64,000 nucleotides of DNA from Rhynochetos jubatus (taxonomy: Eukaryota > Chordata > Aves > Eurypygiformes > Rhynochetidae), in assembly GCA_027574665.1 (NCBI GenBank), contig CM050677.1, positions 248,001 through 312,000 of the forward strand, written 5' to 3'. The position numbers and the translations under genes were made by a program. Every line of letters starts with the position of its first letter. The stretch's first letter is position 1. This document shows, in pieces, positions 1-11,500 of this stretch. The notes under the pieces were generated by a model. That model worked only from the letters and a program-made list of their open reading frames with translations, was not told where the DNA came from and searched no databases.

Positions 1-1139
1 GACGGGAAGAACTCCCCCTCCGCAGCCCACCCGGGGGAAAACCGCGCTCCCGCGGTGAAATCGCCCGCCCCGCCGCCTGCTCGGCCGGGGCGCCCCCCCG
101 GGGACACCGCCAGTGGGGAGGGGGGCGGTTTGCGGAGCTCTGGGTTGAGTTTTGAGGAAGGGAAAGCACCGCTGGGGGGGGTGGGAGGTGTGAAAATGGG
201 GCGGGGGGGGGTAAAGTGGGTTTCTAGCGATCGGATGCGTTCGCTAGCCAACTCCAGGCTGGGGGGGGAGCACCAGACGGCAAATTGGAATCCTAAACGG
301 GGTAAAATCAAGGAAAAAGGACAATTAACCGTGAACCAAGTGGCTACGCCCGACAGGGGGGCTTTCTGGCGCGAGCGGGTCGTGCCGGCGGAGCGCTGCT
401 CTCCCCAGGCTATCCCAGGGCAGGGTTTTCCCACCGGCCCCCTTCCCGCGGGGGCAGGGATCCCGCTCCGCTTTTCCCTGGAGTTCAGCGATTTTTGGGC
501 CGGACGACCCGTTTTCGCTGGTCCCCCGCGCGCGAGGGCTGCGGCAGCGCCGAGGCCGGGCTCCCCTCAGAGCCGCGGCCGCGCGCAGAGGCCGTCGGAA
601 CCGGGCGCTTAACGCTCGCGCGGACGTTCAGCGCCGACGGGCTGGGAGGAAACGCCTCCTTACCCCGGCATCGCACCCTCGGCAACACGGGATTCCGCCC
701 GAAGGACCCCCAGGGGACCGAGCTCTGCGCCGCAGAGCGGGAGGCAGCAACCAAGGAACCAGAGCACGGCGGGGCCGCGGTCGGACAGCGCGGGCCAGGG
801 CGGAAGGCAGGAACGCTCACCCCGGTTTTGTGTTTTCCACCCAGCTGGGGGGCGGTTTGGGGTGTTTTCTTCCAGGATGGTAACAAATCTGTTGTCCCCG
901 TTTGGAAAGGGGGAAGAGGGATCCCTTCAGCCCGCTCCCGGCCGCAATGGGGGCAAACCCACCCCCCGCCATCCCTCAAATCGGCGGGTTTAAGCGCCCT
1001 TTCTGCCGAGCGACGCTCTCCAAGGGTTACCTGCTCACAGCCCCAAGATCTCCCGGGAACGCGCCGGCCCCAGCCGCCAGTTCCGACCAGGTTAGCTCCT
1101 TCCCTCTCCTACCCGAATCCTTTCGGGGAACCCTGACAT
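1..1139. other. GC-rich non-coding start of window
   Basis: A CpG-rich stretch with several G runs. The open frames on both strands are low-complexity, rich in Pro, Arg and Gly, and show no domain I recognise. In the human order ZC3H4 lies upstream of SAE1 on the opposite strand, so a 5' region of such a gene was looked for, but no matching peptide was found. I see no gene here. Confidence 0.5.
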
Positions 1140-2165
1140 CCTCGCTGCCACGGCGCGGCTGATGGCATGGCACGGCGGATGACGGCATGGCACAGCGGAT
1201 GCCACGGCGCAGCTAATGCCGCCACGGCACGGCTGATGCCACAGCACGGCTGATGCCACCATGGCACGGCTGATGTCACGGCACGGCTGATGCCACGGCT
1301 GATGGCACAGCTGATGCCACAGCGCGGCTGATGCCACGGCACGGCCAATGCCGCCACGGCGTGGGTGATGTCACGGCACGGCTGATACCACCAAGGCGCG
1401 GCTGATGCCACCAAGGCACGGCTGATGCCACGGCACAGCTGATGCCACCAAAGCACGGCTTATGTCATGGCACGGCTGATGCCACCAAGGCATGGCTGAT
1501 GCCACGGCACGGCTGATGCCACCAAAGCACGGCTGATGTCACGGCATGGCTGATGCCACCACGGCACCGCTGATGCCACGGCACAGCTGATGCCACCACG
1601 ATGCGGCTGATGCCACCATGGCACGGCTAATGCCACGGCACGGCTGATGCCACGGAATGGCTGATGCCACCATGGCACGGCTAATGCCACGGCACGGCTA
1701 ATGCCACGGCACGGCTGATGCCACGGAATGGCTGATGCCACCATGGCACGGCTGATGCCACAGCGCGGCTAATGCCGCCACAGCACAGCTGATGCCGCCA
1801 CGGCGCGGCTGATGCCACCAAGGCACGGCTGATGCCACGGAATGGCTGATGCCACCATGGCACGGCTGATGCCACCAAGGCACGGCTGATGCCACGGAAT
1901 GGCTGATGCCGCCACGGCGCGGCTGATGCCACCGAGGCACGGCTGATGCCACGGAATGGCTGATGCCACCACGGTGCGGCTGATGCCACCAAGGCACGGC
2001 TGATGCCATCACGGCGTGGCTGATGCCGCCATGGCGCGGCTGATGCCACAGCACGGCTGATGCCACGGCGCGGCTGATGCCATCACGACGCGGCTGATGC
2101 TGCCATGGCGCGGCTGATGCCACGGCACGGCTGATGCCAGCGCGGCGCAGCTGACGCCACGGCAG
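1140..2165. repeat. Minisatellite with GGCTGATGCCAC core
   Basis: About 1 kb of tandem copies of an 18-24 base unit built on GGCTGATGCCAC followed by variable GGCAC, CACCATGGCAC or CACCAAGGCAC segments, roughly 45-55 copies. Open frames on the minus strand reading Trp-His-Gln-Pro-type repeats are by-products of the period being near a multiple of three. Confidence 0.9.
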
Positions 2166-2920
2166 CGGGATACATCCCAGGCCGTGGGAAGAACGCAGGC
2201 CGGCGGGGTGTGGGGATTTGCTTTAGCCCTTCCTTTGAGCCGGTACAACAAAGCGTCGCGCCACGCCAGGAGCCTCAGCCCAACAATCGCGCCCGGAGTT
2301 AAAGACCAGACCTCAACAGCCCCGGAAACAATTCCTGGCCGGGGCTTTGCTTCGCTCCCAGGGCTTGCTCCGGTTTTTCCCGGGAGCCGCTCGCGGTACC
2401 ACGGCCGGCAAACCGGGAGCGGCGGCGGAGGGGGCTAAGGCCCATGGAAGATGGGTGGGGGGAGGCAGAGCGCGAGGGAAAGCCCCAGCTGGGAAGTCGG
2501 GGGGCTACGGCTGACAACCGACCACGCAGGAACCACGCTCCCGGCCCTACGCGACCCGACGACAGTCCCTGCGCACCCGGCGAGCGCTGATCCCGGCGAG
2601 CTCCCGGCGAGCTCCCGGCACGCCGGCAATTCCCGTTCCCTCCGTCCCGCTCCGACGCCAGCGGCCTGCCCGCGGCCTGGCGGCTGCTCCGTGTGTCCCT
2701 GGGCCCCGCTCGGGCTCGGCGGGGACCGCAGCCAAACCCCACCCGCGCCGGCAGCAGGGAGAACCGAACCCCCGGCCCGGTCAGCCCGGGACCAGGACCA
2801 CGCGGGGTCCGTGGGATAACGCCAGCAGTGAAAGGATAGTGTGTGCGGGGAAAGAAGAGGGGGGTCCAGGGTAAGAACAGGGGGGTCCAGTGAGGGAACA
2901 CCTATGTTGGGGAACATCAT
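2166..2920. other. Unique GC-rich spacer
   Basis: Non-repetitive GC-rich DNA between two minisatellites. No splice-bounded exon, RNA gene or promoter motif could be supported on either strand. Confidence 0.4.
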
Positions 2921-4735
2921 ACGGAGAGTGAGTGAAGTAACGCCAGAGTTAGTGAAAAAATACGAATATCTAGTGAAAAAACCTGTATATTGGGTAAAAT
3001 AATGCGTGTATTTAGTGAAATAACGCCAGAGTTAGTGAAAAAATACGAATATCTAGTGAAAAAATATGTATATTGGGTAAAATAATGCGTGTATTTAGTG
3101 AAATAACGCCAGAGTTAGTGAAATAATACGAATATCTAGTGAAAAAATACGTATATTGGGTAAAATAATGCGTGTATTTAGTGAAATAACGCCAGAGTTA
3201 GTGAAATAATACGTATATCCAGTGAGATAACACGTATGTTGGGTGAAATACTACTGTATTTGGTGAAATGCTGTGTATATCTAGTAAAATTGACGTGTAT
3301 TTAGTAAATTAATAGCTGTATTCAGTGAAATACTACTACGGTTAGTGAAATAACAGGTATACCCAGCAAGACAACACGTGTATTGAGTAAAAGAGTACGT
3401 ATATCTGGTGGAATAACAGGCGTATATAGTAAACCTTTAGGTATATTTAGTGAACTACTACTATGTTTAGTGAAATATTACGTATAGCTGGTGAAATCAT
3501 CCATATGTTTAGTGAACTACTACGTATCACGAGTGAAATACTACGTATCTCGAGTAAAATAATACGTGTGTTGAGTAAAACCTGTACAATCAGCGCAATG
3601 GTGCTGTAGTTAGTGAAACGTTACGTGTGTCTGGTAAAAGCATACGGATATTGAGTAAAATACTACGGATATCTAGTAAAAGAATATGTATAATTAGTAA
3701 ATTGATGCGTATGTTGGGTGAAATGCTACCACATTTAGTGAAACAATACGTGTATCTAGTGAGATACTACATGTATCTAGCGCAATAGTACGTATGTTGA
3801 GTAAAATAATAGGTATGTTGAGTAAAATAATACCTACATCGAGTAAAATAATATGTACATTGAGTAAAATGTGTGTATTTAGTGAAATGATACACGTATT
3901 TAGTAAAATAACACGTATATTGAATAAAATACTATGTATATTGAGTAAAATAATGCCTATATTGAGTAAAAGATACGTATCTTGAGTAAAATATTATGTA
4001 TATTAAGTAAAATAGTACGTATATTGAGTAAAATAATACGTATATTTAGTGAAACAATCCGTATATTTGGTAAAATATTCTGTATATTGACTAAAACAAT
4101 GCGTATATTGAGTAAAAAATACATATCTTGAGTAAAATACTATGTATATTGAGTAAAATACTACGTATCCTGAGTAAAATATGCGCATTTAGTGAAATAA
4201 TACATATATTTAGTGAAACAACACGTATATTGAGTAAAATATTATGTATATTTAGTGAAACAATGCGTATATTGAGTAAAAAATACGTATCTTGAGTAAA
4301 AAAATATGTATACTGAGTAAAAAGATACGTATCTTGAGTAAAAGACCACGCATATTGACTGAAGTAATACATACATTGAGTAAAATATGTGTATTTAGTG
4401 AAATAATACACGTAGTTAGTAAAATGTTATGTATGTTTAGTGAAACAATGCGTATATTTAGTAAAAAATACGTATCTTGAGTAAATAGATGCGTATATTG
4501 AGTGAAATAATGCGTCTATTGAGTAACAAAATATGTATCTTGAGTAAAATACTACGTATATTGAGTGAAATAATGTGTATTGAGTAAAATATGTGTATAT
4601 TTAGTAAAATAATAGATGTATTTAGTAAAATATTAGGTATATTGGGCAAAACAATACCTATAGAGTGAAATATCACGTATCTTGAGTGAAAAAATACCTA
4701 CATTGAGTAAAATCTGTGCGTGTAGTGGAGTAACA
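2921..4735. repeat. AT-rich minisatellite, TTTAGTGAAATAATACGTA family
   Basis: About 1.8 kb of diverged tandem copies, unit about 19-21 bases, alternating tttagtgaaata and ttgagtaaaata halves with acgtat spacers. It is strikingly AT-rich within a GC-rich window. The left part (2921-3790) is more diverged, and the right part (3790-4735) is dominated by the TTGAGTAAAATA variant. It grades into the GTGAGTAAAA array that follows, suggesting a shared origin. Confidence 0.9.
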
Positions 4736-5420
4736 TGTAGTGAGTACGGTATGGCGCGTGTTCCGTGGGACAGCACCCGGCGTGAGTACAATACACCTGG
4801 TGTGAGTACAACACACCCGGCGTGAGTACAATACACCTGGTGTGAGTAAAATACACCTGGTGTGAGTGAGTAAAATACACCTAGTGTGAGTAAAACACAC
4901 CCGGCGTGAGTACAATACACCTGGTGTGAGTAAAATACACCTGGTGTGAGTGAGTAAAATACACCTAGTGTGAGTAAAACACACCCGGTGTGAGTACAAT
5001 ACACCTGGTGTGAGTAAAATACACCTGGTGTGAGTGAGTAAAATACACCTAGTGTAAGTAAAACACACCCGGCGTGAGTACAATACACCTGGTGTGAGTA
5101 AAATACACCTGGTGTGAGTGAATAAAATACACCTAGTGTAAGTAAAACACACCTGGTGTGAGTGAGTAAAATACACCTAGTGTGAGTAAAACACACCCAG
5201 CATGAGTACAATACACCTGGTGTGAGTGAGTAAAATACACCTGGTGTGAGTAAAACATACCCGGTGTGAGTGAGTAAAATACACCTGGTGTGAGTACAAC
5301 ACACCCGGTGTGAGTACAACACACCCGGCGTGAGTAAAATACACCCGGTGTGAGTAAAATACACCTAGTGTGAGTAAAATACACCTAGTGTGAGTGAGTA
5401 AAATACACCTGGTGTGAGCG
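4736..5420. repeat. Minisatellite with GGTGTGAGTAAAATACACCT unit
   Basis: About 35 near-identical 19-20 base copies, some with an extra GTGA. Each unit is bounded by short inverted arms (GGTGT and ACACC). Each copy contains GTGAGTAAAA, a strong match to a vertebrate 5' splice-site consensus on the plus strand. Confidence 0.92.
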
Positions 5421-7860
5421 AAACGAGGCACCGGGGGCGCGGGGGGAGCGGGCCGGGGGCAGCTCGGGGGCTCGGCCCCCCTCTCGCGGCGTGGGCCCGG
5501 CCGGTAATGGCCCGGGCTCTGCCGGTGACCCCGGGGGGTGATGCAGGGACCACCCCCCCCGGGGGCCCGAGCCGGTGAGGAGGAGCCGCCAGGGGCTGGT
5601 GGAGACCCCCCCGCTCTCCCGGGGTGCAACCGGAGGGGTCGTAAAACACCCCCGCCCCCCCCAACAAGCCGCGCTGGGCTCGCGGCCACGGCCCCCCGTC
5701 CCCGGGGGGGTCGGAAGCGCCGCGGCCAACGGTTGGGGCGTGCTTGGGGGCAACGCCGGGGGGCCCACCCGGGAACGGAGTCGAACCCGGGGGGGGGGGG
5801 ACACGTGCACCGGTTTGGCCTGGGGGGGGCGGCAAACCCCAACCCCCAAGCCAAGAACGGGCTGGGCCGGGGGGGTCTCGCGTCCGGGGCTGGCCCTGGG
5901 GACACCGGGGGGGACGGGGAGACCCCGGGGGGGTGCGGGGGGGTTGTTACTGACCGGGTGCTTGTACTGTACGTCCTCCCCCCCCGGCAGGAGGCTGTCC
6001 GGGGTGGGGGGTGTGCGATGACCTTTGGGGGGGGGAGGGGAGGGGGACACGGTGCTTTTTTTGCCACCTTTTTTGTCTTTTTAGTTGTTTTTTTGTTGTT
6101 TTTTTGACACTTTGGAGTCGGTTTAACGCAACTTTCGAACCCTCTTTTTGGGTCGTTTTCTGCTTTTAACGGGCAAAACCCACGGGCGCCCGCTTCGGCG
6201 CTCAACGAGGCCGGAGCCAACGGGTCCGGGGGGGGGCGGGGGTCACCTTCACCTGGAAAACGTCACAATATTTTTTTGGGGGGGGGGGGGGGGGGTGGAA
6301 ATTGTGTGCTTCTGTGACTTGGTACCGGGGGGAGGGGGGAGCGGGGGGGGGTGGGTTTCCGCTTGGGTCCGACACCACACGGCTTATCGACTTACGCTCG
6401 ACCGCGGGGCATCTCGGGGGGGGGAGAGGAGGGGGTTTATGTGGCGGTGAGGGGGGTGGGGGGCAATGGGGGGGGGTGGGAAAAAGGTGTAAATGAAGGA
6501 AGTCAATAAAAGAACGAACTTACCAACCCAACCCCGCGTCACACGGAAAAGAAAACCGCCTCCGAGGCAACAGCAGCCCCCTGCCCCGCGCGCCAGCCCC
6601 CCCCCCGGGGGGGTGGGGGGTCAGGGGGGGTCGGGGGGGGGGGCACAGCCCCCCTGGGTGGAGGGCCTGGGGTTGGTTTTGCCGCGCGGAAGGGCTGAAG
6701 CTGTTTGTCTTAACGTGGTTTCAACTAAACAAACCGAAAGGGGGGGGGGGGGGGGCAGAAAAAAGGGCTAAACAACGGCTAAAGGGTATTTTGGGGGGGG
6801 GGTGGGGGGGGTGCTTGACGTCTGAGGGTAAAAAGGGGGGTCCCCGGGGGGGTCTCTCTGTCTCTGTTTTGAACTCTGAGTGCCTGGGAGCACTGGAGGG
6901 GAGCCTTGATCCATGGGGGGGGGGGGGGGGAGGCTATCGCCCCCCCCCCCCCCGACCCCCCCCAGCCCTCGGAACCTTCCTGCCCCCCCCCCGCGCTCCC
7001 CCGGGAGCCACAGGAGGGGGGTTGGGAGGCGGCAGGGAGACAAAAGGGGGACGTTAATGAGGCCAGCAACGTCATTCCTCATTAAGGACCCCCCCCCCCC
7101 CCCCCCCCCAAAGAAAGCACCTAGGACACCCCCCCCCCCTCGCCCTGGCCTCCTTCCCCCCCTCGCTCCTCTCCCCCCCTCCCATGGTACCCCAGGCCCT
7201 GCGCTGCCCCCGGGGCCCGGCCCAGGCCGCGGCCCCCTCCTCCTCCTCCTCCCTCAGGCCTCCTGCTCTACCCAGGACCCCCCCCCCTCCCCAAATACTC
7301 CCCGCTGCCTCTGTCCCGCTTCCTCCTCCTCCTCGCAGCCCCCCCACCCCCCCCCAACACACTCCGCACCCCGCTCCCCCCCCCCCAAAGCCGGGCCTAC
7401 CCCCCCCCCCGCCCGCCTCAGGCCTGCGCCCTGGCTCACCTCACCCCCCCCCAGCCCCCTCCCCACCGGCCGCCCCGCGTCCCCCGCCCCCCCCCCCCAA
7501 ACCTGGTCCGGCGAGCCGGACAGACAGACACAGACAGACAGAGAGGCTCTCGGGAGAGGCGGTTACTGGACCTTTCGTCCGGGCCGTGGTGGTGGTGGAG
7601 CGGCGGCGGCGGCCGGGGGAGGCTGCAGCTGCCGCTGTCGTGGTGGTGGCAGGACGGAGATGGGGGGGTGGAGTGCGGGCTGGGGGGGGAAGCGGCGGCG
7701 GCGGGGGGGACACTCGGGCTCTCCACGGCCATGGGCAAGAGGGGCGGGGGGGCGAACAAGGGGGTCACAGTTGACTGTACAGCGTTAGGGGGGGGGGTCG
7801 GCTCGGAACGGCACGGCCCGACCCGGCTTATCCGCCCGCCCGCCCCGCGCCTCACGGGCA
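5421..7860. other. G/C homopolymer-rich tract upstream of SAE1
   Basis: About 2.4 kb dominated by G runs, then C runs, of 8-22 bases (for example 6281-6296 G, 6938-6962 C and 7088-7110 C). Open frames on both strands are Pro/Gly/Arg-rich and composition-driven. An inverted repeat TTAATGAGG/CCTCATTAA occurs at 7054-7085. No exon of a neighbouring gene could be recognised. It may include distal promoter sequence of SAE1 or of an opposite-strand neighbour outside the window. Confidence 0.5.
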
Positions 7861-7867
7861 GGCAAAC

Positions 7868-8150
7868 AAAATGGCGCCCGCCCGCACGCAGCCGCGCCGA
7901 GGCGGAAAGGGCCGAGCGGCGGCGGAAAGAGCCGAGAGAGTCCGGAAAGAGCCGAGCGGCGGCGGGAAGGGCCGAGAGGGGTCCGGGAAGGGCCGAGCGA
8001 ATCCGGAAAGAGCCGAGCGACGGCGGGAATGGCCGAGCGCGTCCGGAAAGAGCCGAGCGCGTCCCGGGAAGAGCCGAGCGAGTCCGGAAAGGGCCGAGTG
8101 GTGTCCGGAAAGGGCCGAGCGGGGCCGGGAAGGACCGAGCGCCCCCCCCC
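7868..8150. repeat. GGAA-core tandem array before SAE1
   Basis: About 11-12 imperfect copies of a 24-26 base unit of the form AGAGCCGAGCGNGTCCGGAAAG. Most copies carry CCGGAAA, CGGAAAG or CGGGAAG, which resemble the ETS-factor core (GGAA). The array lies 400-680 bases upstream of the SAE1 start codon and is promoter-proximal. Confidence 0.75.
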
Positions 8151-8548
8151 GCTGACTCAGCGAAAGGGGCCGGAGGTTGCCGAGGGTGGCCGGGAGGTGG
8201 CGGCCCGGCCCGGAAGGAGCCGGGGAGGTGAGGGTAGGACGAGCCCACCCCGGCGCGGGGTCGGGGAGAGGGGTGCGCGACCGAAGGCCCGGCGGGGGCC
8301 GGTCTGCAGGCTGAGCTGTGCGGCCGCACGCCCCCGTGCGGGGAGAAAACGCGGGGAGGAGCCGCTCGAAGCGGCTCTGCCGTGGGACTGCGAGGGATTT
8401 CCGTGCCGGGGGGGGTGGCTCATCCGTATTTCCACACACCCCGCCCCCCTCATCCCCCCCCGCGCCTCAGCCCCGGTGGACGCGGAGCGGGGCCGCGCCG
8501 GCCGCCAGGGGGCGCTGCTGTCGCCGTGAGGCCGCCGTAGCGGCGGGG
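8151..8548 (+). promoter_or_regulatory. SAE1: SAE1 proximal promoter and 5' UTR region
   Basis: A CpG-rich region directly before the SAE1 start codon. It has no TATA box but has further GGAAGGAG and GC-rich motifs, consistent with a housekeeping CpG-island promoter. The transcription start cannot be fixed from sequence. The ATG at 8549 sits in GCGGGGATGG, with G at -3 and +4. Confidence 0.55.
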
Positions 8549-11500
8549 ATGGTGGAGAAGGAGGAGGGAGGCCCCGGCGGCATCAGCGAGGAGGAGGCGG
8601 CACAGTATGACCGGCAGATCCGCCTGTGGGGGCTGGAGGCCCAGAAGCGGTCAGTGAGGCTGGGGTCTGCGAGGGAGGCCGGGGGGTACCTTAGTGGGGT
8701 TCGGGGGGGGAGGGGTCTGGGGACCCTGCGGCCTGTGAGGGACCCTGTAGGAGCCTATGGGGGTGCCATAGGGCCTGGGAGGGGCTTCTGGGGGACCCTG
8801 TGGGGGCTCCACGGCCTGTGAGGGACCCTGTAGGAGTTTCTGGGGGCCCTATAGGGCGTTGGCTGGGCTTCTGGGGGACCCTGTAGGGGCCTGGATGGAC
8901 TTAGGGGGCTCTACAGTCTGTGAGGGACCCTGTAGGAGCTTCTGGGGGCACTATAGGGCTTTGGAGGGGCTTCTGGGGGACCCTGTGGGGGCTCCACGGC
9001 CTGTGAGGGACCCTGTAGGAGTTTCTGGGGGAGCCTGTAGGGGCCTGGATGGACTTAGGGGGCTCTACAGTCTGTGAGGGACCCTGTAGGAGCTTCTGGG
9101 GGCGCTATAGGGCCTGGGAGGGGCTTCTGGGGGACCCTGTGGGGGCTCCACGGCCTGTGAGGGACCCTGTAGGGGCTTATGGGGACCCTATATGGTGTTG
9201 GCGGGGCTTCTGGGGGAGCCTGTAGGGGCCTGGATGGACTTATCAGGGCCCTGTAGGAGCTTCTGGGGGCCTTATAGGGCCTTGGAGGGGCTTCTGGAGG
9301 ACCCTATGGGGGCTCCACGGCCTGTGAAGGACCTTGTAGGAGCATATGGGTGCACTATAGGGCCTGGGAGGGGCTTCTGGGGGACCCTATGGGGGCTCCA
9401 CGGCCTGTGAGGGACCCTGTAGGGGCTTATGGAGGCACTATAGGGTGTCGGAGGGGCTTCTGGGGTACCCTATAGAGGCCTGGATGGACTTAGGGGGGCT
9501 CCACAGCCTGTGAGGGACCCTGTAGGAGCTTCTGGGGGCTCTACAGGGTGTTGGGGGGGCTTCTGGGTTACCCTATAGGGGCCTGGATGGACTTGTGGGG
9601 GCTCCACAGCCAGTGAGGGACCCTGTAGGGGCTTATGGGGGGCCTGGACGGGCTGTGCAATATTGGGGAGACCTTGCAGGAGCTAGTGGGGGGCCTATAG
9701 GGGTCTGGAGAGGCCCTGCAATTCGAGAAGGGCCTTGGAGGGGCTTTATGGGGGCGTTGCAGGAGCTTGTGAGGGCCGTGGAGGGGCTTTGCAACATGAG
9801 GGGGGGCCTTGGAGGGCCGTACAGGGGTGCACGGGGGCTTGTGGTGGGCCGTGTAAGGGCCTGGGGATGGAGCCTACAGTATGCAGGGAGCTTGGGGGGA
9901 GGCTGTAGATGCCTAGAGGCTTGTGGGGGTGTTACAGAGGCCTGGGGGGGCCCTGTAATGCGAGGGGACGCTATAGAAGCTGGGGCTGGAGGGACCCCTC
10001 AATGGGAGGAGGCCTTGGGGGGGCTTATGGGGGCCCTGTAGGAACGGGTGGTGGCCTGTGGGGACCCTGCGTGGGTACAGGAGGGCCCTGTAGGGGCTTC
10101 CGTGGCGCCCGCAGCTGATGCGGGGGGTCCTCGCGGGCTCCGGAGGGCTGTCGGAGAGGGGCGGGCGGTGGGTCCGTAAACATATAGGGTCTCTGGGGGC
10201 TTGCGGGGGTCTCTGCCGGACCCTGCGCGGAACTCAGGCTCGTCGTAGCGCGCGTTTGGGTGCTCGCGGGGAAGCAGCGCCGGGGTTGGTTTGAAGAACC
10301 CCGACGTGCCAAGGCTGGGGCGCGGATGAAAACGAGCGTGAAGATAGGCCAGGAAAGCAGGAATCTGCCGTGGAGAGCCCGGGTTAGCGCTGGTGGAGGT
10401 GGTTTTGTCGGAAGAGGGGCACGAAGCCCGCAGCAACAGACTCCCCGGGCGGGGGAACTACGTCCAGGTGACGGAACCCGAGGAAGCCGCGTCGGCCGGT
10501 TGTAGCGCCAAGCGAACGCTCGGGCGGGCGAATCAACGTGCGCCAAAACGTATTCATTTTCCGTTAATTACAGTTTCGCCACAGCCTGGCGCAGTACCTC
10601 GGCCCTTTTTTGGGGGGAGCTGGTAGGAACCCCGAAGCGTGTCGTAACGAACCTGCGGCCTCCCCCGCCCCGTTTGCCGGAGAACAGCGCGACGCTTGGG
10701 GGTCGTTCCCTCTTCCAAAGCTGCAAACGCTCTTTTGCCTGTGAATTCTCCTGAGTTCCCCGTTCCGAACGGCCTGCCTGTTTCCCTCCTGGCTTCCCCG
10801 TCGGGTTAACCCTGCTTTTCCCCCGGCAGGGATGCCGAGAAGCGGGGCTTTCCCCTCCGGCCCGGCTCACCCGCCGTGTTTTCCCTCCCGAGTGCCCTTG
10901 CCCCTTCGCCCCGACCCTCGGGGGATGCTCCGGCCGCGCCGTTAACGCTGACCGGGCGTTTCTGCCGCAGGTTACGAGCTTCCCGGGTGCTGCTGGTGGG
11001 GATGAAGGGTCTCGGAGCGGAAGTGGCCAAGAACCTCATCTTGGCGGGGGTCAAAGGCTTGACCATGCTGGACCATCAGCAGGTGAGGACCTCGCGGCTT
11101 CTCTGGGCTGCGGTGCTGGGGGTTGACAGCTCCCCCCCCCCGCCCCGGGGTGCCGTACGGTGCCAAGGCTGGCGGACTCGCTCGCTGCTTGTTGGGAGGG
11201 AACGATCTGCTTGGGGTGGGGTTATTCCACTCTGGGGCCGGTGGAGTTGGCCTTCCCAGTCGTTTGCGTGGCAGCTAAGACCCAGGCTGCGCCCCTCGGC
11301 GCGCTCTCCGGCTGGGGGCTGAACCGCAGCCGCCCCCGTCCCTTTCGGGGCGTCCTGGGGTGCTACACCCCGCCCTGAGAAGCCAGCTTATTCCTGGGGC
11401 CACGTGGCTCTGGCGTTAGCAGCTCTCCACCCCGTCTGCCTCCATCGGGGTAGCGCCTCCCCGCGTCGATCTGGGGCTGGCAGGCGCGCGTGAAGCGGAC

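Noticed and set aside
5765-5800. A tRNA T-arm-like motif (GTTCGACTCC on the minus strand)
   Set aside because: The upstream 60 bases on that strand cannot form the D and anticodon arms; they contain long C runs.
5960-5995. A possible minus-strand mini-exon reading EDVQYKHP before a GTCAGT donor
   Set aside because: The would-be acceptor is preceded by G runs rather than pyrimidines, and no neighbouring exon or known protein fits.
1-8500. 5' end of ZC3H4, the human neighbour upstream of SAE1
   Set aside because: No minus-strand peptide resembling the known N-terminus or its zinc fingers was found.
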